The position numbers and the translations under genes are program-made. Below, piece by piece: positions 46,816 through 56,352 of a stretch of DNA of 64,000 nt; the first letter of the stretch is position 1, and each line of letters opens with the position of its first letter. Under the pieces are notes generated by a model. That model saw nothing but the letters and a program-made list of their open reading frames with translations, had not been told where the DNA came from and ran no database searches. Source of the DNA: Nostoc sp. PCC 7524 (GTDB lineage Bacteria; Cyanobacteriota; Cyanobacteriia; Cyanobacteriales; Nostocaceae); the NCBI RefSeq assembly GCF_000316645.1, contig NC_019684.1, positions 5,839,501 through 5,903,500 of the forward strand, in the 5' to 3' direction.

Positions 46816-47271
46816 ATGACTAAAACCTACCTTCCCCCTCAAGACACCCTTGAGCGTGATTGGTACGTAGTAGATGCTACGGACAAACGCCTTGGTCGCC
46901 TCGCTAGCGAAATCGCTATGATTTTAAGAGGCAAAAATAAAGCTCACTATACCCCTCACCTGGATACAGGTGACTTTGTGATTGTCGTCAATGCTGAAAA
47001 AGTAGCAGTCACAGGTAAAAAGCGTACCCAGAAACTTTACCGTCGTCACTCTGGCCGTCCCGGTGGGATGAAGACCGAAACCTTCACCAAGCTGCAACAG
47101 CGTTTACCAGAAAGAATTGTGGAACACGCTGTCAAGGGTATGCTACCTAAAAACAGTCTAGGTAAGCAATTATTCACCAAATTGAAAGTTTATGCTGGGC
47201 CTACTCATCCCCACGCAGCCCAAAAACCAAAAGAACTCAACATTAATACAATTCCTGGAGCAGAAAGTTAA
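46816..47271 (+). CDS. rplM: 50S ribosomal protein L13
   Basis: The protein has 151 residues ([80 protein letters not shown]). It is an early assembly protein. Its stop shares a base with the rpsI ATG. Confidence 0.97.
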   Translation: MTKTYLPPQDTLERDWYVVDATDKRLGRLASEIAMILRGKNKAHYTPHLDTGDFVIVVNAEKVAVTGKKRTQKLYRRHSGRPGGMKTETFTKLQQRLPERIVEHAVKGMLPKNSLGKQLFTKLKVYAGPTHPHAAQKPKELNINTIPGAES

Positions 47272-47687
47272 TGGTAGTAGCAGAAGCAAATAGCGGTCGC
47301 GCTATGTACTGGGGTACTGGTCGCCGTAAATCCTCAGTAGCACGGGTAAGATTAGTTCCTGGTAGCGGTCAGTTGATTGTAAATGGCAAACCTGGAGATT
47401 TATATTTTCAATTCAATCCCAATTACTTGGGAGTGATCAAAGCTCCTTTGGAAACCCTGGGTTTAGAAAACGAATACGACATCCTAGTAAAAGCAGAAGG
47501 CGGTGGCTTAACAGGACAAGCTGATTCTGTGCGCTTAGGAGTTGCTCGTGCCTTATGCCAACTAGACCCCGACAACCGCCCACCTTTAAAAACAGAAGGT
47601 TATTTAACTCGTGATCCTAGAGCTAAAGAGCGGAAAAAATATGGTTTGCACAAAGCTCGCAAAGCTCCTCAATACTCCAAGCGATAA
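47271..47687 (+). CDS. rpsI: 30S ribosomal protein S9
   Basis: The protein has 138 residues ([49 protein letters not shown]-terminal [17 protein letters not shown]). The terminal Lys-Arg touches the P-site tRNA anticodon. Coupled to rplM by a TAATG overlap. The spacer after it holds a CCCCAGT-type tract (47695-47780). Confidence 0.97.
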   Translation: MVVAEANSGRAMYWGTGRRKSSVARVRLVPGSGQLIVNGKPGDLYFQFNPNYLGVIKAPLETLGLENEYDILVKAEGGGLTGQADSVRLGVARALCQLDPDNRPPLKTEGYLTRDPRAKERKKYGLHKARKAPQYSKR

Positions 47688-47694
47688 GCAATTG

Positions 47695-47780
47695 GGGATC
47701 GGGGATTGGCTCCTGGGTATTGGGAAACATTTCAACTTCCTAGTCCCCAGTCCCCACTCACCAATACCCAGTCTCTAATT
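47695..47780. repeat. CCCCAGT-type tract between rpsI and rpmE with inverted halves
   Basis: GGGGATC/GGGGATT copies on the left and CCCCAGT, CCCCACT, CCCAGTC copies on the right. The halves are complementary in type and could fold. Confidence 0.7.
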
Positions 47781-47826
47781 ACAAGCAAAAAGTTATAATT
47801 TCTATAGATTCACCACAAAAGGAACA

Positions 47827-48066
47827 ATGGCTAAACCTGATATTCATCCCCAGTGGTATCCAGAAGCAAAAGTGTACTGTAACGGTCAAGTTGTCATGAC
47901 TGTTGGTTCTACCAAACCAGAATTACACGTAGATGTTTGGTCTGGAAACCACCCATTTTATACCGGAACTCAGAAGATTATTGACACTGAGGGTCGAGTA
48001 GAAAGATTCCTCCGCAAATACGGTATGAGCAGCACTCAAGCTGCTGGCGACCAAAACAAAAAGTAG
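47827..48066 (+). CDS. rpmE: 50S ribosomal protein L31, zinc-free type
   Basis: The protein has 79 residues (MAKPDIHPQWYPEAKVYCNGQVVMTVGS, NHPFYTGTQKIIDTEGRVERFLRKYG). Of the four Cys that bind zinc in the zinc-containing type, only one remains (VYCNG); the second pair is replaced by WSGN. It is therefore the zinc-independent form. L31 bridges the 50S central protuberance and the 30S head. A terminator-like structure follows. Confidence 0.94.
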   Translation: MAKPDIHPQWYPEAKVYCNGQVVMTVGSTKPELHVDVWSGNHPFYTGTQKIIDTEGRVERFLRKYGMSSTQAAGDQNKK

Positions 48067-48068
48067 CG

Positions 48069-48135
48069 GGTTGGCTCTGCTGTTAACGACGACCCTGCGT
48101 CTGCTGGGTCGCTTGTCATTTTTTGCCGAGCCAAC
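48069..48135 (+). terminator. Nested hairpins between rpmE and prfA
   Basis: An outer stem GTTGGCTC/GAGCCAAC (48070-48077 with 48128-48135) encloses an inner one CGACCC/GGGTCG (48090-48095 with 48106-48111). The inner stem is followed by CTTGTCATTTTTT. The outer stem is followed by TTGTTATTTTTTT. Each could terminate, giving partial read-through into prfA. Confidence 0.7.
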
Positions 48136-48168
48136 TTGTTATTTTTTTAAGGAGCGATCGCACTCGTT

Positions 48169-49269
48169 ATGGCTGAAACATACCTGCTGGAGAAACTTAA
48201 ATCCGTTGAACAAACCTTCAATGAATTAACTCGTCGTCTTGCTGACCCTGATACGGCCCAAAACCCCGATGAGTATCAAAAAATTGCCAAGTCTCGTTCT
48301 TCTTTAGAAGAGGTAGTCAATACTTACGAAACTTGGAAAATAGCTCAGGAAGAATTAGTAGGGGCGCGTCAGGTACTCAAAGAGGCAAACAGTGATCCAG
48401 AGTTGCAAGAAATAGCAGCCCTGGAAGTTGATGAATTAGAAGAGAAAATCGAATATCTAGAGACTCGTTTGAAGGTGTTGCTACTACCCCGCGACCCCAA
48501 CGACGATAAAAACATTATGTTGGAAATTCGCGCTGGTACTGGTGGCGACGAAGCCAGTATCTGGGCTGGAGACTTACTGCGAATGTATTCTCGCTACGCT
48601 GATAGTCAGGGTTGGCGAGTCAAGTTGGTGAGTGAATCTCTGGGTGAAATGGGCGGCTTCAAAGAAGTGATTCTGGAAATTCAGGGTGAGAGCGTTTACA
48701 GTAAGCTGAAATTTGAAGCTGGTGTACATCGTGTGCAGCGTGTACCCGCAACTGAAGCTGGGGGAAGGGTTCATACATCGACGGCGACAGTGGCAATTAT
48801 GCCAGAGGTGGATGAAGTAGAAATCCATATTGACCCGAAAGATATTGAAATGACTACAGCGCGTTCCGGTGGTGCGGGTGGACAGAACGTCAACAAGGTA
48901 GAAACTGCCGTTGACTTGATGCACAAACCCACAGGAATAAGGATTTTTTGTACAGAAGAACGTAGCCAGTTGCAAAACAAAGAACGGGCGATGCAAATTC
49001 TGCGGGCGAAATTGTATGAAATGAAGTTACGGGAACAACAAGAAGAAGTAACTTCGATGCGGCGATCGCAAGTTGGGACTGGATCGCGCTCAGAAAAAAT
49101 TCGCACTTATAACTATAAAGATAACCGCGCGACCGACCACCGTTTAGGTCAAAACTTCTCCCTTAACCCTGTTTTGGAAGGAGATATAGAATCACTCATC
49201 CAATCTTGTATTTCTCAAGATCAGCAAGAACGATTAGCAGAGTTAGCTGCTTCTGGTGCTGCTGGCTAA
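48169..49269 (+). CDS. prfA: Peptide chain release factor 1
   Basis: The protein has 366 residues. The stop-codon recognition stretch [18 protein letters not shown] has the RF1-type PAT tripeptide, so UAA and UAG are read. The catalytic GGQ lies in [18 protein letters not shown]. The C-terminus is standard ([18 protein letters not shown]). TAAGGAG with a HIP1 word precedes the ATG. It ends the ribosomal/translation cluster. Confidence 0.97.
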   Translation: MAETYLLEKLKSVEQTFNELTRRLADPDTAQNPDEYQKIAKSRSSLEEVVNTYETWKIAQEELVGARQVLKEANSDPELQEIAALEVDELEEKIEYLETRLKVLLLPRDPNDDKNIMLEIRAGTGGDEASIWAGDLLRMYSRYADSQGWRVKLVSESLGEMGGFKEVILEIQGESVYSKLKFEAGVHRVQRVPATEAGGRVHTSTATVAIMPEVDEVEIHIDPKDIEMTTARSGGAGGQNVNKVETAVDLMHKPTGIRIFCTEERSQLQNKERAMQILRAKLYEMKLREQQEEVTSMRRSQVGTGSRSEKIRTYNYKDNRATDHRLGQNFSLNPVLEGDIESLIQSCISQDQQERLAELAASGAAG

Positions 49270-49291
49270 TCGTCACTATAATTAATCATGA

Positions 49292-49726
49292 TCAAACCGC
49301 TTGTGGTGCTGTATTTGTTAACACACTCAGGCGGTTTTCTAATGCCGTTTGCAGTTCTGCTTCCATCTCGCTGGGATATTGGTAATAAGCAAATTCGTGT
49401 TTTAACAAATAATTTAACTTCTGCCATTCTTTGAGGATTTGGCATCCATAGATTAAATTTTCTACTTCCTTTTGCCAACGGATAAAAATTCGATAGCTAA
49501 AAAAGCTGCTGCATATATTGCCTTTTGTATCCCAGTAAGAGATACAGACTTGATATTTGAGACAATAAATTTTTTTTATTTGTTTGACGTTATAGCCTTT
49601 AGCGTTTAAAGCTGCTTGGGCTTCAGTGTTAGATATGCACCATTTTTCTGGTTTAATTTTATTAGCTGCAATTAAATTTTTATTTTTACGGCGATATTGA
49701 TTAATTCTGCGTAGCGTCCGAGACAT
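49292..49726 (-). CDS. Hypothetical basic protein
   Basis: ATG at 49726 (MSRTLRRINQYRRKN) is chosen because AGAAAGG stands about 7 bases upstream; the open frame begins 8 codons earlier. The protein has 144 residues with a strongly basic N-terminus, many Tyr and Cys, and a helical C-terminus (PSEMEAELQTALENRLSVL). No family recognised. It converges on prfA with a 22-base gap. AT-rich codon use unlike the ribosomal genes suggests a later arrival. Confidence 0.5.
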   Translation of the reverse strand: MSRTLRRINQYRRKNKNLIAANKIKPEKWCISNTEAQAALNAKGYNVKQIKKIYCLKYQVCISYWDTKGNICSSFFSYRIFIRWQKEVENLIYGCQILKEWQKLNYLLKHEFAYYQYPSEMEAELQTALENRLSVLTNTAPQAV

Positions 49727-50059
49727 GATGCACCTTTCTTGAATACACATACTGATATTGCAGCCTTAGCAAATGAATTTGCGCTCAAGACTACCTATGT
49801 CACAGTATTTTTACTTATTACTTGAGTTGCAGTATTAAAACCTGAGATTATATACTCTACAGCTAAAAGAAAACTCTGTCAATCAAAAATCGGACTTACT
49901 TAACTAACAGACTACAGTCAAAATATACGTGATTAATCGTAATAAATGTTACTTTTGGCTTTTAACTATTGACTATTGACCATTGACTAATTCCTGAAAA
50001 AGTAAACTGATAGTGTTACAACTAAATTTGTAAATTAAAGTTGACTAGCCATAAAAGCA
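49727..50059. other. Intergenic region with a short heptamer tract
   Basis: About 330 AT-rich bases. A tract of ACTATTG repeats stands at 49964-49989. No gene or strong hairpin seen. It holds promoters for the hypothetical and HTH genes in opposite directions. Confidence 0.5.
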
Positions 50060-50422
50060 GTGAACGTTGAAAGCAGACAAAAACTGATTGAAATAATTAA
50101 ATTGGCTCGTGGTTCGCTAAGTCAGCGAGCCTTTGGTAAATCGTTGGGGGTTTCTGCAACGGCTGTTCAGATGTGGGAGAAAGGCTTAAAAGTGCCAGAC
50201 ACAGAGAATTTGGCTCAAATTGCAGCTAAAGCAGGCTACACAATGGAAGAGTTACTCTGTTGTTTAGAGGGTAAACCAATCCCAGAAACTTCTGATTTGA
50301 CTTTGATTCTACGACAAATCAAGCATATGCCTTTGAGTCATGTAGCTTTAGTTGTGCAAGCGGCTGCGGATAGACTAGCGGCTGTTGCACAAGCATTAGA
50401 TGAAGAAGCGAAAGCTAGTTAA
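50060..50422 (+). CDS. XRE-family helix-turn-helix protein
   Basis: The protein has 120 residues and a GTG start (MNVESRQKLIEIIKLARGSL). The HTH covers about 18-65 (LSQRAFGKSLGVSATAVQMWEKGLKVPDTENLAQIAAKAG). A hydrophobic helical tail (MPLSHVALVVQAAADRLAAVAQAL) may dimerise. It stands 93 bases upstream of the MmeI-like restriction-modification gene on the same strand, so it may control that gene, although classic controller proteins are shorter. Confidence 0.8.
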   Translation: MNVESRQKLIEIIKLARGSLSQRAFGKSLGVSATAVQMWEKGLKVPDTENLAQIAAKAGYTMEELLCCLEGKPIPETSDLTLILRQIKHMPLSHVALVVQAAADRLAAVAQALDEEAKAS

Positions 50423-50515
50423 ATGAAACAATTATGGAGATTTTTATTACCATTTGTGCTGATGAATTTATAACATGGGAATAGTTAAAAGTACCCGGAC
50501 TAATCCCGCAATCAA

Positions 50516-53215
50516 ATGGTAAAAGCAACACCTGAAAGCCTGAATAAATTTGTTAGTTTTTGCCAACAACACATTACAGGACAAGAAAGGAAAGAAGCAC
50601 AAACTTTTTTAGACCGCTTTTTTAGGGCTTTTGGACACGAGGGCGCATTGGAAGCGGGAGCTATTTACGAAGAAGCGATTAAAAAAGGTAGCAAGAAGGG
50701 TAAAACGGGTTTTGCTGATTTGGTATGGAAACCCCGCGTGTTAATTGAAATGAAGAAGCGCGGAGAGGATTTGAGCAAGCATTACTCCCAAGCATTCGAT
50801 TATTGGACACGGTTAGTACCCCAACGTCCTAAATATGTTATTCTTTGCAATTTTGATGAGTTTTGGATTTTTGATTTTGATATCCAATTAGATACACCTG
50901 TAGATGTAATTCCCCTAGAGCAGCTACCAGAACGGGCGGGAGCATTTGGATTTATGGAATTAGGAGAAAAAGCTCCTATCTTCCGTAACAATCAGGTAGA
51001 AGTGACAGAACGGGCAGCACGTCGCATGGGTGAGATGCTGCTGGAATTAGAGAAACGCAAAATTGAAAAGTTAACAGCACAGCGATTTATCCTGCAATGT
51101 GTATTAGCAATGTTTGCAGAAGATAGACAGCTTTTACCCCGTGATATGTTTATTTCTTGTGTTGAAGATTGTATCAATGGGTCGAGTTCTTATGATATTT
51201 TGGGTGGATTATTTCGGGAGATGAATCAACCAGGAATTACACCTGCTGGTCGTTATCAGGGAGTAGATTATTTTAATGGTGGGTTATTTTCGGTTATTCA
51301 TCCTATTGAATTAACTAAGGAAGAATTAAATTTTTTAGAGTTATCAGCTAAGGAAAATTGGAGTCAAGTACGTCCAGCTATTTTTGGCAATTTATTTGAA
51401 AGTACGATAGATACAATAGAGCGTCATGCCAGAGGTATTCACTACACCTCAGAAGCGGACATTATGAAAATTGTGCGTCCGACAATTAGCCGTTATTGGG
51501 AAGAAAGAATAGAAGCGGCTAATACAATTGGTGAACTGTCTAAGCTGCAATTAGAATTACAAAGTTATCGTGTACTTGATCCGGCTTGTGGTTCGGGAAA
51601 TTTTCTCTACATTGCTTATCAAGAACTCAAGCGGATAGAAATGTTGTTGCTTGATAAAATTTCCCAGCGTCGGAAGTCAGAAGATAAACAAATGCAAATG
51701 GGATTTGTGACACCATTGAATTTTTTTGGTATAGATACAAATCCTTTTGCGGTGGAATTAGCTAGAGTGACGCTGATGATTGCGCGGAAGATTGCGATTG
51801 ATAATTTAAAATTGACTGAGCCTGCTTTGCCTTTGGATAGTTTGGATAACAATATTGTTTGTCAGGATGCACTATTTAAGAAATGGGTAAAGGCTGATGC
51901 AATTATTGGGAATCCACCTTTTTTGGGTGGTAAGCACATGAGAATAGTTTTAGGAGATGAATATATTGATAGAGTTTTTAATCGGTTTACTGATGTTAAA
52001 GACTCTGTAGATTTTTGTGCTTATTGGTTTAGGTTGGCGCATGAACATATTGATAAAAATGGTAGAGCAGGATTAGTTGCTACTAACTCTATTAGTCAGG
52101 GTAAAAGTAGAGTTGCGGCATTAGATTACATTACTCAAAATGGTGGCTATATTCATGAGGCTGTTTCTACTCAGCCTTGGTCTGGTGAGGCTAATGTTCA
52201 CGTTAGTATTGTTAACTGGAGTAAAAGCAACCCGCAAAAGTATTATTTAGATGATCAGATAGTTTCACAAATTAATTCTTCATTGAAGTCTACAATTGAT
52301 GTTTCTCAAGCTGTTAGATTAAAAGCTAACTTAAATAAATGTTTTCAGGGGGTAATTCCAGTTGGCGAGGGATTTATAGTCACTGAACAGCAGGTACAAG
52401 ACTGGATTAAAGCTGATACCAAAAATCAAGAGGTATTAAAGCTATTTTCAATGGGTGCAAATCTCGCTAAAAATCCTCATGGTAAGCCGGAACGTTGGAT
52501 TGTTGATTTCAATGATATGAGTATTGAGGAGGCTAGTGATTATCGATTACCGTTTGAACATATTAAATCGACTGTGAAGCCACAACGAGATAATAATCGC
52601 CGAGAAGTCACTAGGATTAATTGGTGGAAATATGGGGAAAAAAGGCCAGCTATGAGGAAGGCTTTATTACCTCTATCTCGCTATTTTACAGTTCCCAGAG
52701 TTTCAAAATGGGCTGTATTTATTCCTGCTCCTTTAAATTGGCTACCTGGGGATAAATCAATTGTTGTCACTACTCATGATTTCTATATCTTTGGTATGCT
52801 CTCATCTAAAGTTCATCGTATTTGGATGAATACTCAAAAATCAACTTTAAAATCAGATATTGCTTATACTCACAATACCTGTTTTGAGACATTCCCCTTT
52901 CCTCAAAAACCAGAAGCTCAATTAGTTAAACAAATTCGCGCTAAAGCTGAAGAACTCCATCAATATCGCACACAACAAATGGAGTCAAAACAGTGGGGAA
53001 TCACCACACTCTACAATAAATTTTTTGATGAACCAACTAGCCAGCTTTATAAATTACATCAGCAGTTAGATAAATTAGTCATGCAAGCTTACGGATTTAA
53101 TTCTAAGGATGATATTTTAGAAAAACTGCTGACTTTAAATTCAGAATTAGCAGCAAAAGAGAAACAAGGAATAAATATTATTGGACCTTGGTGTCCAATT
53201 GAAGAAATTACATAG
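50516..53215 (+). CDS. MmeI-like single-chain restriction-modification enzyme (type IIL)
   Basis: The protein has 899 residues. A nuclease motif is visible as Asp68-x9-Glu78-Met-Lys80 (FADLVWKPRVLIEMKK), the same spacing as in MmeI. A helical linker follows, then an N6-adenine methyltransferase with motif I LDPACGSGNF (354-363) and motif IV NPPF (466-469). Residues of about 620-860 should be the target recognition domain (INWWKYGEKRPAMRKAL, IFGMLSSKVHRIWM). Such enzymes cut some 20 bases from their site and protect host DNA by modifying one strand. All core motifs look intact. The recognition sequence cannot be read. Confidence 0.9.
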   Translation: MVKATPESLNKFVSFCQQHITGQERKEAQTFLDRFFRAFGHEGALEAGAIYEEAIKKGSKKGKTGFADLVWKPRVLIEMKKRGEDLSKHYSQAFDYWTRLVPQRPKYVILCNFDEFWIFDFDIQLDTPVDVIPLEQLPERAGAFGFMELGEKAPIFRNNQVEVTERAARRMGEMLLELEKRKIEKLTAQRFILQCVLAMFAEDRQLLPRDMFISCVEDCINGSSSYDILGGLFREMNQPGITPAGRYQGVDYFNGGLFSVIHPIELTKEELNFLELSAKENWSQVRPAIFGNLFESTIDTIERHARGIHYTSEADIMKIVRPTISRYWEERIEAANTIGELSKLQLELQSYRVLDPACGSGNFLYIAYQELKRIEMLLLDKISQRRKSEDKQMQMGFVTPLNFFGIDTNPFAVELARVTLMIARKIAIDNLKLTEPALPLDSLDNNIVCQDALFKKWVKADAIIGNPPFLGGKHMRIVLGDEYIDRVFNRFTDVKDSVDFCAYWFRLAHEHIDKNGRAGLVATNSISQGKSRVAALDYITQNGGYIHEAVSTQPWSGEANVHVSIVNWSKSNPQKYYLDDQIVSQINSSLKSTIDVSQAVRLKANLNKCFQGVIPVGEGFIVTEQQVQDWIKADTKNQEVLKLFSMGANLAKNPHGKPERWIVDFNDMSIEEASDYRLPFEHIKSTVKPQRDNNRREVTRINWWKYGEKRPAMRKALLPLSRYFTVPRVSKWAVFIPAPLNWLPGDKSIVVTTHDFYIFGMLSSKVHRIWMNTQKSTLKSDIAYTHNTCFETFPFPQKPEAQLVKQIRAKAEELHQYRTQQMESKQWGITTLYNKFFDEPTSQLYKLHQQLDKLVMQAYGFNSKDDILEKLLTLNSELAAKEKQGINIIGPWCPIEEIT

Positions 53216-53308
53216 GATATCAGAAATCATAAAATAGCAAGTTTTGGAAGTCCGCGATGTTGGAGAAATAGCAAGCAATGTATAAGAACACTTTGGGTAT
53301 GAAAGATA

Positions 53309-54142
53309 GTGAAAACAGATAGCATTTTTTATCGCCTATTTCAAGAATTTCCAGATATCTTCTTTGAGTTGATTGGTAATTCTCCCGATGTCGCCAGCAT
53401 TTACCAATTCTCATCCGTTGAAATCAAACAAACATCTTTTAGGATTGATGGGGTATTTGTTCCTACAGTCACAACTGAACAGCCGATTTACTTTGTGGAA
53501 GTGCAGTTTCAACCAGATGAAAGAATTTATTCACGTTTAATGGCAGAAATTTGCTTATATCTCCGGCAAAATCAACCTGTCAATGATTGGGGTGCTGTGG
53601 TTTTATACCCAAACAGAAGTATAGATATAGGAGATATTAAACATTACAGAGAGTTCTTTATTAGTCAGAGAGTTAGGTGTATTTATCTTGATGAGTTAAG
53701 TCCAGAGACATCATTGCCAATTGGTATTGCAACGGTCAAGCTAATAGTAGCATCTGAAGATACAGCAATTATCCAAGCTAGGGAGTTGATAGAAAGAACA
53801 AGATTAGAAACTTACTCCCCAAACAAACAACAGCAATTATTACAATTAATAGAGACTATCTTGTTGTATAAGTTTCCCACAATCACGAAAGAGGAGATAG
53901 AGGAAATGTTTAGCCTCAGTGAGTTAAGGAATACCAGATATTTTCAGGATGTTTTTCAAGAAGGTAAAGAGGAAGGCAGAGAGGAAGGTAGAGAGGAAGG
54001 TGTACGTATAGGTAAATTACAAGCAGTACCACCAATGTTGGCAGCAGGTTTGAGTATAGAACAAATAGCACAAGCTTTAAACTTGAGTGTGGAGGAAGTA
54101 CAACAGGCTGCACAAAGAACAAAGGGGACAGGGGATAGGTGA
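53309..54142 (+). CDS. DUF2887/Rpn-like PD-(D/E)XK family protein
   Basis: The protein has 277 residues with GTG start (MKTDSIFYRLFQEFPDIFFELIG). Conserved stretches are FRIDGVFVP (Asp) and PIYFVEVQFQPDE (Glu-x-Gln in place of Glu-x-Lys), with RLMAEICLYLRQN after them. The family is common in cyanobacteria and related to Rpn recombination-promoting nucleases. The tail carries EGKEEGREEGREEG repeats, then a small HTH-like end (GLSIEQIAQALNLSVEEVQQ). The role may be DNA cleavage in mobile-element biology. It may also be tied to the neighbouring restriction gene; neither is shown. Confidence 0.75.
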   Translation: MKTDSIFYRLFQEFPDIFFELIGNSPDVASIYQFSSVEIKQTSFRIDGVFVPTVTTEQPIYFVEVQFQPDERIYSRLMAEICLYLRQNQPVNDWGAVVLYPNRSIDIGDIKHYREFFISQRVRCIYLDELSPETSLPIGIATVKLIVASEDTAIIQARELIERTRLETYSPNKQQQLLQLIETILLYKFPTITKEEIEEMFSLSELRNTRYFQDVFQEGKEEGREEGREEGVRIGKLQAVPPMLAAGLSIEQIAQALNLSVEEVQQAAQRTKGTGDR

Positions 54143-54165
54143 CAGGTGACAGGTGACAGGTGACA
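54136..54165. repeat. Heptamer tract (GGTGACA x4)
   Basis: Four tandem copies of AGGTGAC overlap the end of the DUF2887 gene and run into the spacer. The same heptamer recurs at 57957-57993 after gpmI. Confidence 0.85.
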
Positions 54166-54367
54166 GAAAAGAGAAGAGAAGATTCTGTTATTTATCGAGG
54201 GTGGTGTAAGTTTGAAAGCGAGAATTGAGTAAATAGCTTGGAACTTTACGATTACTCAACGAAAAAGAGTTTCTGACGACGAATTTTTGGTTAATTTTTG
54301 TTAATATTGGACACAGTGTTGGTACTTCGTCCGCAAATATCCATAATTCCTAACTGAGAGAAACTCG

Positions 54368-56050
54368 ATGCTGCGATTAGAACATATTAGTAAAATTTAT
54401 CCTACAGGCGAAGTTCTCAAAGATATTAACTGGGAAGTCAAGCCAGGCGATCGCATTGGTTTAGTCGGTGTCAACGGTGCTGGAAAGTCCACCCAACTGA
54501 AAATCATCATGGGGGAACTTGAACCGACATCTGGCGAAATTATTCGTCCTGCGAGCTTGCACATAGCTTACCTGAATCAAGAGTTTGAAGTAGATCCAGC
54601 CCGCACAGTTAGAGAAGAATTTTGGACTGTATTTAAAGAAGCTAACCAAGCGCAGCTGGCTTTGACGCAGGTGCAACGGGAAATGGAAACAGCGACTCCA
54701 GAGGAACTGGATCAGCTAATTAATAAATTAGATCGCTTACAACGCCAGTTTGAAGCTTTAGACGGCTATGGCTTAGAAGCACGCATCGGGAAAATTCTCC
54801 CAGAAATGGGATTTGAGCAAGAAGACGGCGATCGCCTCGTTAGTGCTTTCTCTGGCGGTTGGCAAATGCGGATGAGTTTGGGTAAGATTCTGCTGCAAAA
54901 ACCAGATGTCTTACTGCTGGACGAACCAACAAACCACCTCGATTTAGAAACCATTGAGTGGTTAGAAAATTACCTGAAAGGGCTGACTACCCCAATGGTG
55001 ATAGTTTCCCATGACCGAGAGTTCCTTGACCGCCTCTGCACCCAAATTGTCGAGACTGAACGCGGTGTTTCTAGCACTTACTTAGGAAACTATTCTGCTT
55101 ACCTCCAACAAAAAGCCGAAAGTCAATTGGCGCAACTGAGTGCTTACGAACGCCAGCAAAAAGAAATTGATAAACAACAGGCGTTTGTGGATAGATTCCG
55201 CGCCAGTGCTACCCGCAGCACCCAAGCCAAAAGCCGTGAGAAGCAACTCGATAAAATCGAACGCATCGAAGCACCCACAGCCAGCGTCAAAACTTTGCAC
55301 TTCCGCTTTCCCCCCGCACCTCGGAGTGGAAGAGAGGTAGTCAAAATTAAAGATTTAACCCATACCTACGGTGACAAGATTCTGTTTTTGGGTGCAAATC
55401 TACTAATTGAAAGAGGCGATCACATCGCTTTTCTTGGCCCCAACGGTGCAGGCAAATCTACCATACTACGCATGATTATGGGTGTAGAACCACCCACAGA
55501 AGGGACTGTAGAATTAGGCGAACACAACGTTATCCCTGGTTACTTTGAGCAAAATCAAGCTGAGGCTTTGGATTTGCAAAAAACAGTCATGGAAACCATC
55601 CATGATGAAGTTCCTGATTGGAAAAACGAAGAAGTCCGCACTCTATTGGGACGGTTTTTATTTGCTGGTGACACAGTATTTAAGCAAGTAGAAGCATTAA
55701 GTGGAGGAGAAAAGGCGCGTTTAGCACTAGCGAAAATGCTCTTACGTCCCGCTAACTTAATCATCCTAGATGAGCCAACCAATCACCTAGACATTCCTGC
55801 CAAGGAAATGTTAGAGGAAGCACTACAAAACTATGATGGCACAGCAATTATAGTTTCCCACGACAGGTATTTTATTTCTCAGGTGGCTAACAAAATCGTC
55901 GAAATTCGTGATGGTGAATTTCGTGTCTACCTGGGTGATTACCACTATTATCTGGCAAAAATTGCTGAAGAAAAAGAAGCAGCCAGATTAGAAGCGATCG
56001 CGGCTGAGAAAGCAGCAAAAAAAGCTGCTAAAGCAGCGAAAAAGAAATAG
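54368..56050 (+). CDS. ABC-F family ATPase
   Basis: The protein has 560 residues. Two ABC cassettes lie on one chain with no membrane domain: Walker A GVNGAGKST and GPNGAGKST, signatures FSGGWQMR and LSGGEKAR, and Walker B LLLLDEPTNHLD and LIILDEPTNHLD. A charged linker (about 230-310) lies between them. The C-terminus is Ala/Lys-rich (AAEKAAKKAAKAAKKK). ABC-F proteins act on the ribosome E site to rescue or regulate translation (EttA, Uup) or give antibiotic resistance. This is nearer to the Uup/YdiF style by eye. No resistance role can be claimed. Confidence 0.9.
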   Translation: MLRLEHISKIYPTGEVLKDINWEVKPGDRIGLVGVNGAGKSTQLKIIMGELEPTSGEIIRPASLHIAYLNQEFEVDPARTVREEFWTVFKEANQAQLALTQVQREMETATPEELDQLINKLDRLQRQFEALDGYGLEARIGKILPEMGFEQEDGDRLVSAFSGGWQMRMSLGKILLQKPDVLLLDEPTNHLDLETIEWLENYLKGLTTPMVIVSHDREFLDRLCTQIVETERGVSSTYLGNYSAYLQQKAESQLAQLSAYERQQKEIDKQQAFVDRFRASATRSTQAKSREKQLDKIERIEAPTASVKTLHFRFPPAPRSGREVVKIKDLTHTYGDKILFLGANLLIERGDHIAFLGPNGAGKSTILRMIMGVEPPTEGTVELGEHNVIPGYFEQNQAEALDLQKTVMETIHDEVPDWKNEEVRTLLGRFLFAGDTVFKQVEALSGGEKARLALAKMLLRPANLIILDEPTNHLDIPAKEMLEEALQNYDGTAIIVSHDRYFISQVANKIVEIRDGEFRVYLGDYHYYLAKIAEEKEAARLEAIAAEKAAKKAAKAAKKK

Positions 56051-56352
56051 CTGAAAATAGGGAGTAGGGAGTAGGGAATGGGGAATGGGGGAAGACAGAT
56101 TTTCAATCTCCCTCATCTTCTTAACTTGCTTGTTGTCCAAATTGAAGTGAATGGGTAGTGTTTTTAGGCTGCTACTAAGTTGTCTGAGTAACTTGTTTAT
56201 CAAAAAATATATGCAACAATCACTAGGGTTTAAGAAAAGCTAAAAGAAATAGAATGATGTCATAAAAGAAGTTAATAGGCAGAAATTCACTTGCAGTGGT
56301 GGTTAGCAGTGGTATCATTCGGGTATTACAAAAAGTAAAGGGCAATTTTACT
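56051..56352. other. Intergenic region with G-rich heptamer tract upstream of gpmI
   Basis: At 56058-56092 GGGAGTA and GGGAATG heptamers run in tandem. The rest is AT-rich with no hairpin or gene. The open frame of gpmI reaches back to 56296 but the family start is at 56353. Confidence 0.55.
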
